Positions 1 through 8,935 of a stretch of 48,656 bases of DNA are shown in pieces. Under the pieces are notes generated by a model, which was not told where the DNA came from, did not search any database, and saw only the letters and a list, made by a program, of their open reading frames with translations. The position numbers and the translations under genes are program-made. How positions within the stretch are numbered: position 1 is the first letter of the stretch; each line of letters begins with the position of its first letter. This DNA comes from Ascoidea tarda (nom. inval.) (taxonomy: Eukaryota; Ascomycota; Saccharomycetes; Ascoideales; Ascoideaceae): assembly GCA_030560485.1 (NCBI GenBank), contig JAKTTS010000055.1, positions 1 to 48,656 of the forward strand. The letters run 5' to 3'.

Positions 1-92
1 TTATCATTATCATTATCATTATCATTATCATTATCATTATCATTATCATTATCATTGTTATTGTCATTGTCATTGTCATTGTCGTTATCGTT
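1..92. repeat. (TTATCA)n microsatellite inside the partial gene
   Basis: About nine near-perfect TTATCA units (1-55), followed by degenerate TTGTCA and TTATCG units. Read on the minus strand in frame they encode alternating Asn and Asp, so length changes in whole units keep the frame. Confidence 0.85.
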
Positions 93-1028
93 ATCATTAA
101 TTATATTATTAAAATTATTATAAAACCTTGAATCAATACAATTTTTCTTATTATACTCTACATAATTTTTAAAAATTAATAGTATGACTTGGTCAATACT
201 ATTAATTTCTTCAATATTATTATTACTATTATTAATACCATTAATACTGTTTTCAATATGTTCGATACTTGTGATGTTATTGTAAATAAATAATAATTTT
301 TGTATTTCAACTTTAGCTTGTTTTATTGATAACCCATTTTTATCATTTAATTTAAATTTTGAATTAAATTCATCGATTATATAATCAAAATTTTCTCTTC
401 GTCTCCGCTTTTTAAATGTGTATGGTTTATATTTTAGAAATAATTTGAGTAAAAATAATTTCTCATCATCCTTTTTCAAACAAAACATTTTTCTAATCTT
501 TTTGTTCATTAACGGTGATTTGATCTCCTCTAAGGATGGATTTAGTACTGTTGTATAAGAGGTACTGTCGTTACTATTATGATCTTGATTATTATTAGTA
601 GTAGTGGTGGTTGTGGTAGTGATAGAAGGGGGAGTGGGAACGATGGTAGCAGGATTATGTGGAGTTACTGGCAAAAAAAACTCGTTTGACTTGGAGTAGT
701 TATGTCGTAGCACTGAAGAACTCATTGAGCTGGTTGTATTTATCGTAAAAACAGGATTGTTAATTGATAATGACTTTCTATGAGAGTTGCTGTCGGTGGA
801 CATAAGCTGGTTACTGCTGTCGTTACTGTGCTTCGGATTATTAGCATCAGTCCTGCTGGGAAACACTGTTGTGAAAGCAGCAGGGGAGTTATCGCTGGGA
901 TCTGGAATGAAAAGTAGGGACTTCTTGCTAGAATTCAAATTTGAATTGAACTTTTGTCCTTTATTGTGAATAGAAAAGGTGAATAGTCTGTCATTGAGAT
1001 ACTTGTTGGTGCTACTATTGGTAACCAT
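1..1028 (-). CDS. Unrecognised protein, N-terminal part only (gene runs off the left edge)
   Basis: An open frame reads on the minus strand from an ATG at 1028 to the window edge with no stop, giving at least 342 codons. The first ~170 residues are Ser/Thr/Asn-rich and look disordered, with a PTPPS stretch followed by a run of threonines. A more ordered basic segment follows (about residues 175-250), beginning KIRKMFCLKKDDEKLFLLK and containing KKRRRR, then a predicted helical part. The end visible here is a run of alternating Asn and Asp encoded by the hexanucleotide repeat at the edge. The basic helical segment after a disordered N terminus would suit a nuclear or DNA-binding protein, but I recognise no family. 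It is divergent from the next gene. Confidence 0.6.
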   Translation of the reverse strand, partial: MVTNSSTNKYLNDRLFTFSIHNKGQKFNSNLNSSKKSLLFIPDPSDNSPAAFTTVFPSRTDANNPKHSNDSSNQLMSTDSNSHRKSLSINNPVFTINTTSSMSSSVLRHNYSKSNEFFLPVTPHNPATIVPTPPSITTTTTTTTNNNQDHNSNDSTSYTTVLNPSLEEIKSPLMNKKIRKMFCLKKDDEKLFLLKLFLKYKPYTFKKRRRRENFDYIIDEFNSKFKLNDKNGLSIKQAKVEIQKLLFIYNNITSIEHIENSINGINNSNNNIEEINSIDQVILLIFKNYVEYNKKNCIDSRFYNNFNNIINDNDNDNDNDNDNNNDNDNDNDNDNDNDNDND

Positions 1029-1449
1029 CTTAGTGAATGCGACCTTGAATAGAATCTAGCTGATGATAGCCAAGGAGATCTGATAGTGCCAGTGGTACCT
1101 GCTTGTGTCTGATTATATCGGATTATATTGTTATATTTGGTTTTCTCTGCCTAAATTTAGCTGATACAAAAGTTGGAAACACTGGCATTATATTCAAAAT
1201 TCTCTCCTTCCCCTTTTGGTGTGCATATGCTCAAAACGGCAGTAATCACGGGATCTTGCTACTTTGAGAAGCTGCTCTCTGATTCGGGAACACTACTCAA
1301 AGCGGCTGCTCTTTTTTGTGAGCTTCGGTCCGAGCTCCAATTGAACAGTTCCGATTGGGATTAGTTTCGTTTGGATTGCTTGGGGCAGTTTGGGGAGAAA
1401 TGTTCAACATCAAGGTGTTGTTTCTTCAGCTTCTCTCGATCCACACAGT
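1029..1449. promoter_or_regulatory. Divergent promoter region, GC-richer than its surroundings
   Basis: This is the shared upstream region of the partial minus-strand gene and the mitochondrial protein gene on the plus strand. It holds two CCAAT-type motifs near the plus-strand gene, CCAAT at 1337-1341 and ATTGG at 1354-1358. These are the target of the HAP complex, which in yeasts drives respiratory genes. No long ORF is supported here. Confidence 0.4.
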
Positions 1450-1453
1450 ATGA
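1400..1453 (+). other. Short upstream ORF overlapping the next start codon (ATGA)
   Basis: An ATG at 1400 opens 17 codons ending in TGA at 1451-1453. That stop overlaps the ATG of the following gene (1450-1452) in the arrangement ATGA. If the transcript starts upstream of 1400, translation of the main gene would need leaky scanning or reinitiation. Whether the mRNA includes it cannot be seen from sequence. Confidence 0.35.
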
Positions 1454-2739
1454 TTTCTCGATTCAAGACACCAGGTTTATTCAATTCACTCAAGAGCGCT
1501 CTTCCAGGCACAGGGAAACTTGCAGTTCCCTTGGTCAACTCCAGAAATGCCAGCTGGAATTGTAGTCCTATTTGCAGTGGACGCGATGGCAGTAGACTTC
1601 CTGTCTCTACTATTTATCGTGGAAACAATGTTTTCAATTTGATGAACAGACGTCTCTATTCGGCTGGTCCAGATCACTCAGAAACTACGAAAGAGATCAC
1701 AGTTGGCTCATCCTTTCCTGATTACACATTGCCAATTCTACCAATGACCGAGTATTCTACAAAACATGCTGAAAAATTGCTTGATTTAAATAAATATTTT
1801 GATCAGCTTAATTTTGAACTTATAGCTCCCAACGAAATCCAAGAGCGAGCAAAAAATTTCTACAAGGAGCTAACTAAAGGAATGGAGAAAAAAATCAAAG
1901 AAGACGATGCTTCCATAAAGTCAATTGAATATGATAAGTTTTCTCAAGCGCTTAAAGAAAGACTAAGCAAATTTGACAAGGAAAAAAAGTTCCATGGGCT
2001 TATTTATTATATTGATCTCAATTCAGTTAAAAACAAGGAAGATTTTGAGAAAATCAAAGAGCTGTTGACGCAATTGAACATACTCTATAAGAACCCTCAA
2101 ATTTATAATGTCATGGTTGTAACCAAGAACATTGACCCAACGATAATTTATCAAGACATTAATGGCAGTAATTCTGAGGGACAGTTTGATATCTTTTTAA
2201 GCATTTCAGATTTAGAACTAAAGTATCCAATTGTTCATGATATTAATGAAGAAATATACAATTCGTTACCGTTCAGTAAGAATAATAAGAACGAATCTAT
2301 TTTCCAAAGCATTATACTTCTTGAAAAGCCTCACCAGGTCCGATTGGTTTCATCTGTTGATTCATCATTTAATTTAAGAATTATAAAGGATTTGCTAATG
2401 GAATCTGTGGAATTTACTGAGAATTTCTCAATTTTTGGGTCAAAAGTAACTCCATTGGAACTTAGAAAGATGAATGGACCTACGTTATTTAGAAAATGGC
2501 TTCTTTTAACATTTTTTTGCTTCTTCTTTTTATCAGCATTTGATATGATTGCAATGAAGCTTTTAGGTGTTAATAAAGAGGATGTTCAAAAAGAGTTTGA
2601 ACAAAGAAGAGAAGCGGCCATTGCAGCTGCTCAAAAGGCAAAACAGCAAAAGCAAGGGCAACAACAAGTTTCAAGTGACAACAATAGTGGTGAATTTGAA
2701 AATTATGGAGAGTATAAAAAGGATTCCAACCAATACTAA
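1450..2739 (+). CDS. Probable mitochondrial inner-membrane protein, function unknown
   Basis: Predicted 429 residues from the first in-frame ATG at 1450; the frame is open further upstream but without another ATG. The first ~75 residues lack acidic residues, are rich in Arg, Ser and Asn, and end in RRLYSAG, which resembles an R-type matrix-processing site. A soluble, charged central part (about 90-355) follows. A single hydrophobic segment (FRKWLLLTFFCFFFLSAF, about 365-385) comes next, then a short tail with an Ala/Gln/Lys-rich helix (EQRREAAIAAAQKAKQQ). The layout suggests import into mitochondria and anchoring by one C-terminal membrane segment. I cannot assign a family. A 17-codon upstream ORF overlaps its start and two CCAAT motifs lie about 100 bp upstream. 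Confidence 0.75.
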   Translation: MISRFKTPGLFNSLKSALPGTGKLAVPLVNSRNASWNCSPICSGRDGSRLPVSTIYRGNNVFNLMNRRLYSAGPDHSETTKEITVGSSFPDYTLPILPMTEYSTKHAEKLLDLNKYFDQLNFELIAPNEIQERAKNFYKELTKGMEKKIKEDDASIKSIEYDKFSQALKERLSKFDKEKKFHGLIYYIDLNSVKNKEDFEKIKELLTQLNILYKNPQIYNVMVVTKNIDPTIIYQDINGSNSEGQFDIFLSISDLELKYPIVHDINEEIYNSLPFSKNNKNESIFQSIILLEKPHQVRLVSSVDSSFNLRIIKDLLMESVEFTENFSIFGSKVTPLELRKMNGPTLFRKWLLLTFFCFFFLSAFDMIAMKLLGVNKEDVQKEFEQRREAAIAAAQKAKQQKQGQQQVSSDNNSGEFENYGEYKKDSNQY

Positions 2740-3196
2740 AAGAATAAAAAATAAAAATAAAAATAAAAAGCTTTATCTTATGCGCATGCATATGCATAGT
2801 TACGCAAGTGACTGCATATATTGTGTCAAAAATTTTTTAGTTTACTGAAGTGGCTAAGTCAGTGCTGATATAATATTATAAGATAAAGGATGTAAATAAA
2901 TAAGTAATAATGTAAGCATATAATTGAACAGAATCAAGTATATATAGAGAAATAAATTGAAGTATCATTGAGTAAAAATAAAGTGCTGAAAAATGTGTCA
3001 AATAATCTCAATGACAAGGAAAACATCAGATTATCTAAAAGATACTTAAAGACCATCTGTTTGTGTTATGATAAGAGTAGATGAAATGAAAATAAAAAAA
3101 ACCCAACATGACAAATAAGTAATAAGAAACACGTAATAAATAATAAATAACGGGGATATTGTTGAACTAAAATATAAATAAAAGAAATTGGAGTAA
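2740..3196. other. Convergent 3' intergenic region
   Basis: AT-rich spacer between the 3' ends of the mitochondrial protein gene and ORM. It begins with an (AATAAA)n-like run (about 2740-2770), which would suit polyadenylation. I see no gene in it. Confidence 0.5.
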
Positions 3197-3850
3197 TTAC
3201 AAAGGTAACTGGATTCTTAACCGGTGAGCAAAAGGGAACTTGGGAACAATGCCAATTAAACACAAAACACCATTAATTATAAAGTAGTTCAAGCTGTAAT
3301 TTGCGTAGTGAGTTGAGATCAAGAAAATTGTTATTGGGACCAAAAACAAAAATTTTTTATTTGGAGTGTATAAAAACCCATTATCAATTTGCTCCCACAT
3401 TGTTAGATTGTCATAAGCACCATTGTTGAAATCGTATGGAGTTCCCTTAACTTGATGAAACATTATATAAGAACCAACTATGTATGTCATATTAGTTAAA
3501 GTCCAAATTAATTGATTGGCGATATTATTGAGGTAGGCACTGTCGTTATAGTTCTTGTCGTAAAACGGAACAAAGTTTATGAACAAATTTATCAATAGGG
3601 TATAAAAAATTTTCAAAAATGCAATCAACACTAAGTGGATACACCAAGCACCTTTTGAATTAACCCAATTTGCATTCAAATTTGGAAATAGATTCTGGTC
3701 GATTATCTGGTCTTCAGTTTCAGGATCGACATGAGATATTATTGATGAGGATCTTCTTCTGTGTTTACTGTTGAAATTGTTGTTGACAATAGAAGAGATG
3801 GAAGAAGCTGGAGAGTGGTGAAGAGTTGTGGCAATAGGTTGTTTAGTCAT
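3197..3850 (-). CDS. ORM2: ORM/ORMDL family regulator of sphingolipid synthesis
   Basis: Orm proteins sit in the ER membrane and inhibit serine palmitoyltransferase, the first enzyme of sphingolipid synthesis, in the SPOTS complex. The 217-residue product has the family length. After a Ser-rich N terminus it shows the ORMDL core: NANWVNSKGAWCIH, then membrane segments, NLTMWEQIDNG, TPNKKFLFLVP, the segment containing STHY, and the end FPFAHRLRIQLPL. The N terminus contains HRRRSSSIIS, which matches the RxRxxS consensus of the Ypk1 kinase; in S. cerevisiae Ypk1 phosphorylation of this region relieves inhibition. I chose ATG 3850 (MTKQPIA) because the frame upstream has no ATG and the length fits. 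ORM1 versus ORM2 cannot be separated here. Confidence 0.95.
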   Translation of the reverse strand: MTKQPIATTLHHSPASSISSIVNNNFNSKHRRRSSSIISHVDPETEDQIIDQNLFPNLNANWVNSKGAWCIHLVLIAFLKIFYTLLINLFINFVPFYDKNYNDSAYLNNIANQLIWTLTNMTYIVGSYIMFHQVKGTPYDFNNGAYDNLTMWEQIDNGFLYTPNKKFLFLVPITIFLISTHYANYSLNYFIINGVLCLIGIVPKFPFAHRLRIQLPL

Positions 3851-4710
3851 TTTTGGTGTGTTTTGATGGCGATAACAAGAGGATGCAAGCCACAAGAGCA
3901 GAAGGCAAAGAGTGGTGAAGCAAAAACAGGAATCTTTGCAAGTGGTAAAAGCAGGTGAGTAGTAAACGATTGAGGCAAAAGAGCTGGGAGTGCATTGAAG
4001 GAGAAAGCTCACTATTTAAACAAAAGAAAGAATCTGCTTCCATCACACAGGGAGCAGACTACTGTGTGATGTCCATCTCAATCTGGCACAATACTACAGG
4101 CCAGCCAATCATAGCGCACACTCGCACTTACAGTTGGAGGAGAAGCACAAACTCTTGCGGGGCCTGTTCACTTGCACGGCAAATGTCAATCCACAGGAGC
4201 GGGTCTACGTTACAACGCACACGAAGCGATACCAAAGTGTACTGCTTTTGCTGCACTGGGCCAAGTGACACACTGGCCACTTTCCACGCGGACTGCCCTG
4301 CCCGTCACTATGGACAAGATGGCTTTCTTACTTCACTCCCACTAGGCTCGATGTTTTCATTGGATGCTGGGCAATAGTATTGGACCACCACTGTGGAAGA
4401 AACACGAGCAGAATCAAAGCATTATCCCTGTGTTTGAGCGCTGGGTCTCGAACAGCACCAGAAATGTTCGCTCTTTTGCCTCCTTCTCTCATATGCCGAT
4501 GTCACAGCAAGATGGTCCTTCGGTGTGGATGGCACATAGCCATGCATTCGATCCACAGGTTTGGATCTACCCGTTTCAGTGGTTGTTTTTATTACTGATG
4601 GTTTGTATCCGGTTTGGATGTTTGATGAGATATTCATTCATAACTAAAAAATGATAAAAAAATTCCAATGAGCTTTCGAACCAGCTTATCAGAAAAAAGA
4701 AGGACATTGC
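3851..4710. promoter_or_regulatory. ORM upstream region; GC-rich island 4040-4570
   Basis: No protein gene is supported; the overlapping frames start at non-ATG codons and look like chance. About 4040-4570 is clearly richer in G and C than the flanks. It carries a CCAAT motif at 4105-4109. It lies upstream of ORM and beyond the 3' end of PUT4, so it most likely holds the ORM promoter, though a non-coding RNA cannot be excluded. Confidence 0.4.
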
Positions 4711-6393
4711 CTAGGCTATCCAGAACCAAATTCTTTCCCATATGTTTCTAGGAATACGTTCTTCGTAATGTTTTTCTGCTTCTTCCACTTCTTCTAACCC
4801 AGTTATAACATCTATCTCATCCACTTTCTTATAGAACTTCCATGATTTATCGATAACTATTTTATGTCCAAGCCATAACACAAGAAAAATGGGAATTGTT
4901 ATATAAGCTGCAATAAAGTCCGAAGCGCTCCAGTTATCTGGAAAAAACACTCCATACCCATTAATCAATGACATTACCATAACAAATCCAAATGCAAAAT
5001 ATGTAGCATATGGCTGTAAAATGGTTTTGAATGGTACTCTATCCCATAACCCATTATATTTCACAGCTTTTCTCCATCTCAAATATGTAATTGAAATCAC
5101 CCCCCAATTAATAAATCCTGCAACTGTTGTGATATTACTCAACCAAGTAAACACATCCGATGCTGAGTTGGACACATTCAAATATGAAAGTAACGATACT
5201 GCTGAAGTTGCTGCAACAGCATAGTACGGAATACCCCATCGATTGCAATAACCAAAAAACTTTGGCGCATACCCTTGTTTAGCCATTGCAAATAACGATC
5301 TCGTTGCTGAAAACAATAAAGAATTTCCAGCAGAAAGCGCTGATGTTAATATAACTCCATTAATAATATGATTCAAAACTGGAATACCTGCATTTTGAAT
5401 ACCAATCACAAATGGTGATGCTGCTGCCCCTGATGACCCTGAGTTCACAGCTGCAATCAACCTGTTATCATCAGAAGCAACAATAACTGAGATAATAAAC
5501 GATCCAAGGATATAGAAAAAAATCACTCGATAAACAAATCTCTTTGTAGCCTTCTCAATGTTTCGACGTGGATCTTTACTTTCCCCACTACCTGAAATTG
5601 CAATGAATTCTGGCGATAAAACAAATGCAAACGCTGATTTGACCAACGCTGTAACAAACCCCAAAAATTGTCCAGTACGTCCTGAAACAATATGCTCTTT
5701 AAATGCTCCAGGATCCTTCCAATATCTGAATCCTAATCGATCGTGATTTGGCCCACCACCGAAAAACAACACAAATCCAACAAAAATTAACCCGATAATA
5801 GCAATAACTTTGATTGATCCAAACCAAAACTCGATTTCTCCATACAATTCAACTGCAAACACATTGATCCCAACGATTAAAATCGTGAAAACAGTAATGT
5901 AAATTGCAATATTAACATCTTCATTCCAATACTGCGCAATCAACCCAGCTGCAGTTGTCTCTGCTGCAACAACAATTGAGAACGTATACCAGTAACACCA
6001 TCCAGTTGCAAATGCCAAAGATTCGTCAACATACCTATCAACATACCCACTAATAGCCATACCCTTCAATGGAAGATAAACGATCATTTCACCCAAACAG
6101 TTCATGATCACCCACATCACAACTGAAATAATACAATACGATAAAAATAAACTTGCTGGACCACAAGTGGATAATGAACCACCAGAACCAACAAACAATC
6201 CTGTACCAATACACCCGGATATAGCAATAAGCTGAATATGACGAGATTTTAAACCACGATGCACATTATTTTCATCGCTTTCATCAAAAACAACTGCTCC
6301 ATTTTTTTGTGTGTGGACTGATCCCTCTTCGAAATGAGAATTGACAGAATGAACTTCAAGATCTTTTCCAGTATTTTTTTCAATATCGTTCAT
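4711..6393 (-). CDS. PUT4: Proline (general amino-acid) permease, Put4-like
   Basis: Plasma-membrane amino-acid:proton symporter of the yeast AAP (APC superfamily) family, 560 residues, about 12 membrane segments between a hydrophilic N terminus (~65 residues) and a C-terminal tail. Diagnostic stretches: SRHIQLIAISGCIGTGLFVG in the first membrane segment, LGEM in the second, FFGGGPNHDRLGFRYW before the sixth, SPFVIGIQNAGIPVLNHIIN and LFSATRSLFAMA. The tail VDEIDVITGLEEVEE matches Put4 as I remember it (SEIDVTTGL), which favours PUT4 over DIP5 or GAP1. Put4 takes up proline, alanine and glycine and is controlled by nitrogen repression; a GATAAG motif lies upstream at 6869-6874. I see no Put3-type CGG-N10-CCG site. 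The start ATG is the first in frame. Confidence 0.88.
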   Translation of the reverse strand: MNDIEKNTGKDLEVHSVNSHFEEGSVHTQKNGAVVFDESDENNVHRGLKSRHIQLIAISGCIGTGLFVGSGGSLSTCGPASLFLSYCIISVVMWVIMNCLGEMIVYLPLKGMAISGYVDRYVDESLAFATGWCYWYTFSIVVAAETTAAGLIAQYWNEDVNIAIYITVFTILIVGINVFAVELYGEIEFWFGSIKVIAIIGLIFVGFVLFFGGGPNHDRLGFRYWKDPGAFKEHIVSGRTGQFLGFVTALVKSAFAFVLSPEFIAISGSGESKDPRRNIEKATKRFVYRVIFFYILGSFIISVIVASDDNRLIAAVNSGSSGAAASPFVIGIQNAGIPVLNHIINGVILTSALSAGNSLLFSATRSLFAMAKQGYAPKFFGYCNRWGIPYYAVAATSAVSLLSYLNVSNSASDVFTWLSNITTVAGFINWGVISITYLRWRKAVKYNGLWDRVPFKTILQPYATYFAFGFVMVMSLINGYGVFFPDNWSASDFIAAYITIPIFLVLWLGHKIVIDKSWKFYKKVDEIDVITGLEEVEEAEKHYEERIPRNIWERIWFWIA

Positions 6394-6596
6394 TTTGAAT
6401 ATAAAAATTGAAATTAATATTAAAAATAAAGAGTGAAAAAAATAAAATCAAAACAATATCAAGTGCTTTTAATCCAGATTAATTTAATGTATTTATACTC
6501 TTCACTCCGAGCAAATACAATGAAAATCACTGTGGATGAGGCTCTTATTATCCAATGCAACTATACTTAGAGTTTTTTTGTTTTCAAAAAAATAGA

Positions 6597-6630
6597 AATC
6601 AAAATCAAAATCAAAATCAAAATCAAAATC
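6597..6630. repeat. (AAAATC)n microsatellite
   Basis: Five to six tandem AAAATC units upstream of PUT4, outside coding sequence. Confidence 0.8.
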
Positions 6631-6868
6631 TTATTTAAAATTTTCATAACATTCTAGATTGAAATTATTCAGTTTGATCGAATTTAATTTGTCATTAATC
6701 ATAAAAGTATTTGAGTAAATTTGATTTGACTATTGTTGATACAAGTTTGGTATATTCCCAAATACCGTATTAAACTGGATTAAATTGTTTTCAATTAGTG
6801 TAATTATCACAGTTTTAATCAGATTTATTTTGAATTTCACATTGAAAATTTATGCCAATAGTTCGACT

Positions 6869-6874
6869 GATAAG
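6869..6874 (+). promoter_or_regulatory. GATA-factor motif (GATAAG) upstream of PUT4
   Basis: Core site of the Gln3/Gat1 GATA factors that control nitrogen-repressed permeases, about 475 bp upstream of the PUT4 start. Six-base motifs are common in AT-rich DNA, so this is only a candidate. Confidence 0.3.
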
Positions 6875-8581
6875 AAAAATCAATTTATTGAGGAACCTCT
6901 TGAAAAGTCAAATATCTGAATATAATCTCTTGGAAATGAAACAGAAGGGTAAATTGAATTTCATTTCTTCAAAAAACCAATGAATATAATACTTTAAAAA
7001 AGCACCGTATGTTGATGCCTATCAATTTAAACTAATTTTGTTTAATGAAAATCTAAATTTACCAAAAACAACAATCAAAGTTGAAATTTAAGCTAGTAAA
7101 ATTGTTTATCAAGTTCCCAGGCAAATTAAAATAAGAGTAAAACAAACAAACCCCAATAGTTTCTGTAGACAAATTGAAATATTTTCCCTCTAAAATAAAA
7201 TTAATGCTAATTAAATGTGGAAAATTAACCACAATAAAGTTTTGACAGAATTTATTTAATCTGAAAAAAAATAATCCATTTGAACAGCAAGAGATAGTGG
7301 TGTACTGAATGTACAAATTTATGAATATCTGAAGGAAGTGAAGGAAGTCTTTGATTCTCAATAGCTACCAAGCTATCAGGCCATTGAAAACAAACCCACA
7401 TAATCCAAACAATCTGAACTCTTTATGGTTGCAACAGGTGCTTATCCACTAATGTTGATCGAGATCTTAAGCTGATTGAAGATAAGAAAAGCAAATACCT
7501 AAAAAACCGTTAAATATCAAAAAGCTTAGTTGCGTTTTAGAGCTATTTTGGTGAGAATTTTTTAAGGCAGAACTTTTAAAGTTCAAAGAGCTATTATCTC
7601 GTCGAAAGATGAACTTTTAACACTCTCTGCGGATTAAGTCCTCATGGGCCTATTAAACCTCTCACTTTGAAGGTCGATATTCCATTTATTGAACAGCTGT
7701 TTCTTGGCCAGTTTCAGTTAGCTTTTAATGTTTCTTAGCAACTCAAACAAAACTGAAAAAATGGTGGAATTCTAAAAAGAAATCAACTGCCCTGCGTAAC
7801 GCAAGATATTTTATATTATAGAAGTGTTTGGCGAGCTTACAGTAATTAAAGCAGATATAGACTGATAGTAACCATCATCAGCAAAATAATCTTGTGATAA
7901 TCAGTTTTCACAGTACTAGAAATTTCTGCTGTTGGGTTTTATCAAATAAAGGAAACCCGACATAAATCAATTAGAATTGTTCGCAAAGTAACACTATCAA
8001 TGTTCGATAATCACAGATAGACATACCCACAGTATCCGGAACTTACCCGGATCTGAGAAGCCTAAGTTACCCTATTTAAAGATTAGAGATATTGTTTTGT
8101 ATATTTCGGACGGAATTACGGAGTATTTCAGATCCTTCAAAAATATTTGCGGAAAATAAAAATGCTGCGCAAGTACGATATTAAATGAAAATTCGATCTA
8201 TCATCTTTTTTGGTCCTGGTAGTTTTTTATTGATTGCAAATATTTTGGATATAAAATAACAAAGCAAAGAGGTTGATGTTGTTTTACCATTTTGAAAATG
8301 CCTATGATTAGAAACCTACAGAATACAACTAAAATCATTACTATTTTGTATGTTTATTTTGTTTAATATTGTTATTGATCACACAAGATTGGACGGTTTT
8401 AATCTTATGACCCAGAAATTAAGGGGCTCACTAACTGTCTATCTTTTTATCAAGTCATTCTACCAAAACGTTAGAATCAGCTCAATTATTAAAAACACTA
8501 CAAAATTTACAACTTGCACCTGCATGCAAAAATGCAAATGATAAATCGTTAAGATATGAAATAGATATCAAAGCGGACACC

Positions 8582-8935
8582 ATGCCAACTTTTGATCAAC
8601 TCACTTGGTTTTATCAATCAACTCTACAAGAAAAGCTTTCAAAAATATCTTTTATAAGAGGGTTTCCATTTTTGTTTAAAAATCATCCATTTTTAGGACC
8701 TATTAAAATTAAAACATTGAGTGATAGAAGTATTGCCAGAATCAAAATCTATGAAAATGTATTACCCTCTAGAGATGATTATAATTATCTAATATCAAAT
8801 AATTCTTATGATATTTTACTTCAGCAAGGTTACATCGACCCTCCTTTAGTTGTTGATTGGTCTCAGAATTTATTCTGCAGAAACCAAACAGATTTTATAA
8901 AAAAAATCTTAAAATTAGACCCGAATACCATTTGA
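8582..8935 (+). CDS. Small FMP46-like (DUF1687) putative mitochondrial redox protein
   Basis: 117 codons from an ATG at 8582. The C-terminal part contains PPLVVDWSQNLF followed by IKKILKL, which resembles the conserved end of the Fmp46/DUF1687 family (P-L-V-V-D-W, then a short leucine-rich helix). That family has a thioredoxin-like fold and lies in mitochondria. The middle IKIYENVLPSRDDYNYLI matches the family pattern of an acidic or aromatic strand followed by PTxDQ and a helix. The N terminus is not a clear presequence. The gene stands alone between two long spacers. The assignment rests on one short motif; it could be an unrelated small protein. Confidence 0.5.
   Translation: MPTFDQLTWFYQSTLQEKLSKISFIRGFPFLFKNHPFLGPIKIKTLSDRSIARIKIYENVLPSRDDYNYLISNNSYDILLQQGYIDPPLVVDWSQNLFCRNQTDFIKKILKLDPNTI

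Larger units (their letters stand above)
6394..8581. other. Long gene-free stretch upstream of PUT4
   Basis: About 2.2 kb of AT-rich DNA. It contains an (AAAATC)n microsatellite near 6597-6630 and GATA-type motifs (GATAAG at 6869-6874; CTTATC near 7441; GATAAG near 7487) that could serve nitrogen control of PUT4. ORFs of 60-100 codons here start at TTG or lack homology and look accidental. No RNA gene recognised. Confidence 0.5.

Noticed and set aside
3955-4377. 140-codon plus-strand frame upstream of ORM
   Set aside because: Starts at a non-ATG codon, overlaps the ORM promoter and lacks any family pattern; long only because the region is GC-rich.
4660-4700. TTCGAA-containing segment resembling a tRNA T-arm
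   Set aside because: The flanks do not pair into a T stem and no acceptor or anticodon arm is present.
7059-7361. 100-codon minus-strand frame
   Set aside because: Starts at TTG; Phe/Asn/Ile-rich composition typical of translated AT-rich spacer.
7925-8160. Possible solo LTR beginning TGTTGGG
   Set aside because: I looked for a matching CA-ended terminus, inverted ends and a short target duplication and found none that was convincing.
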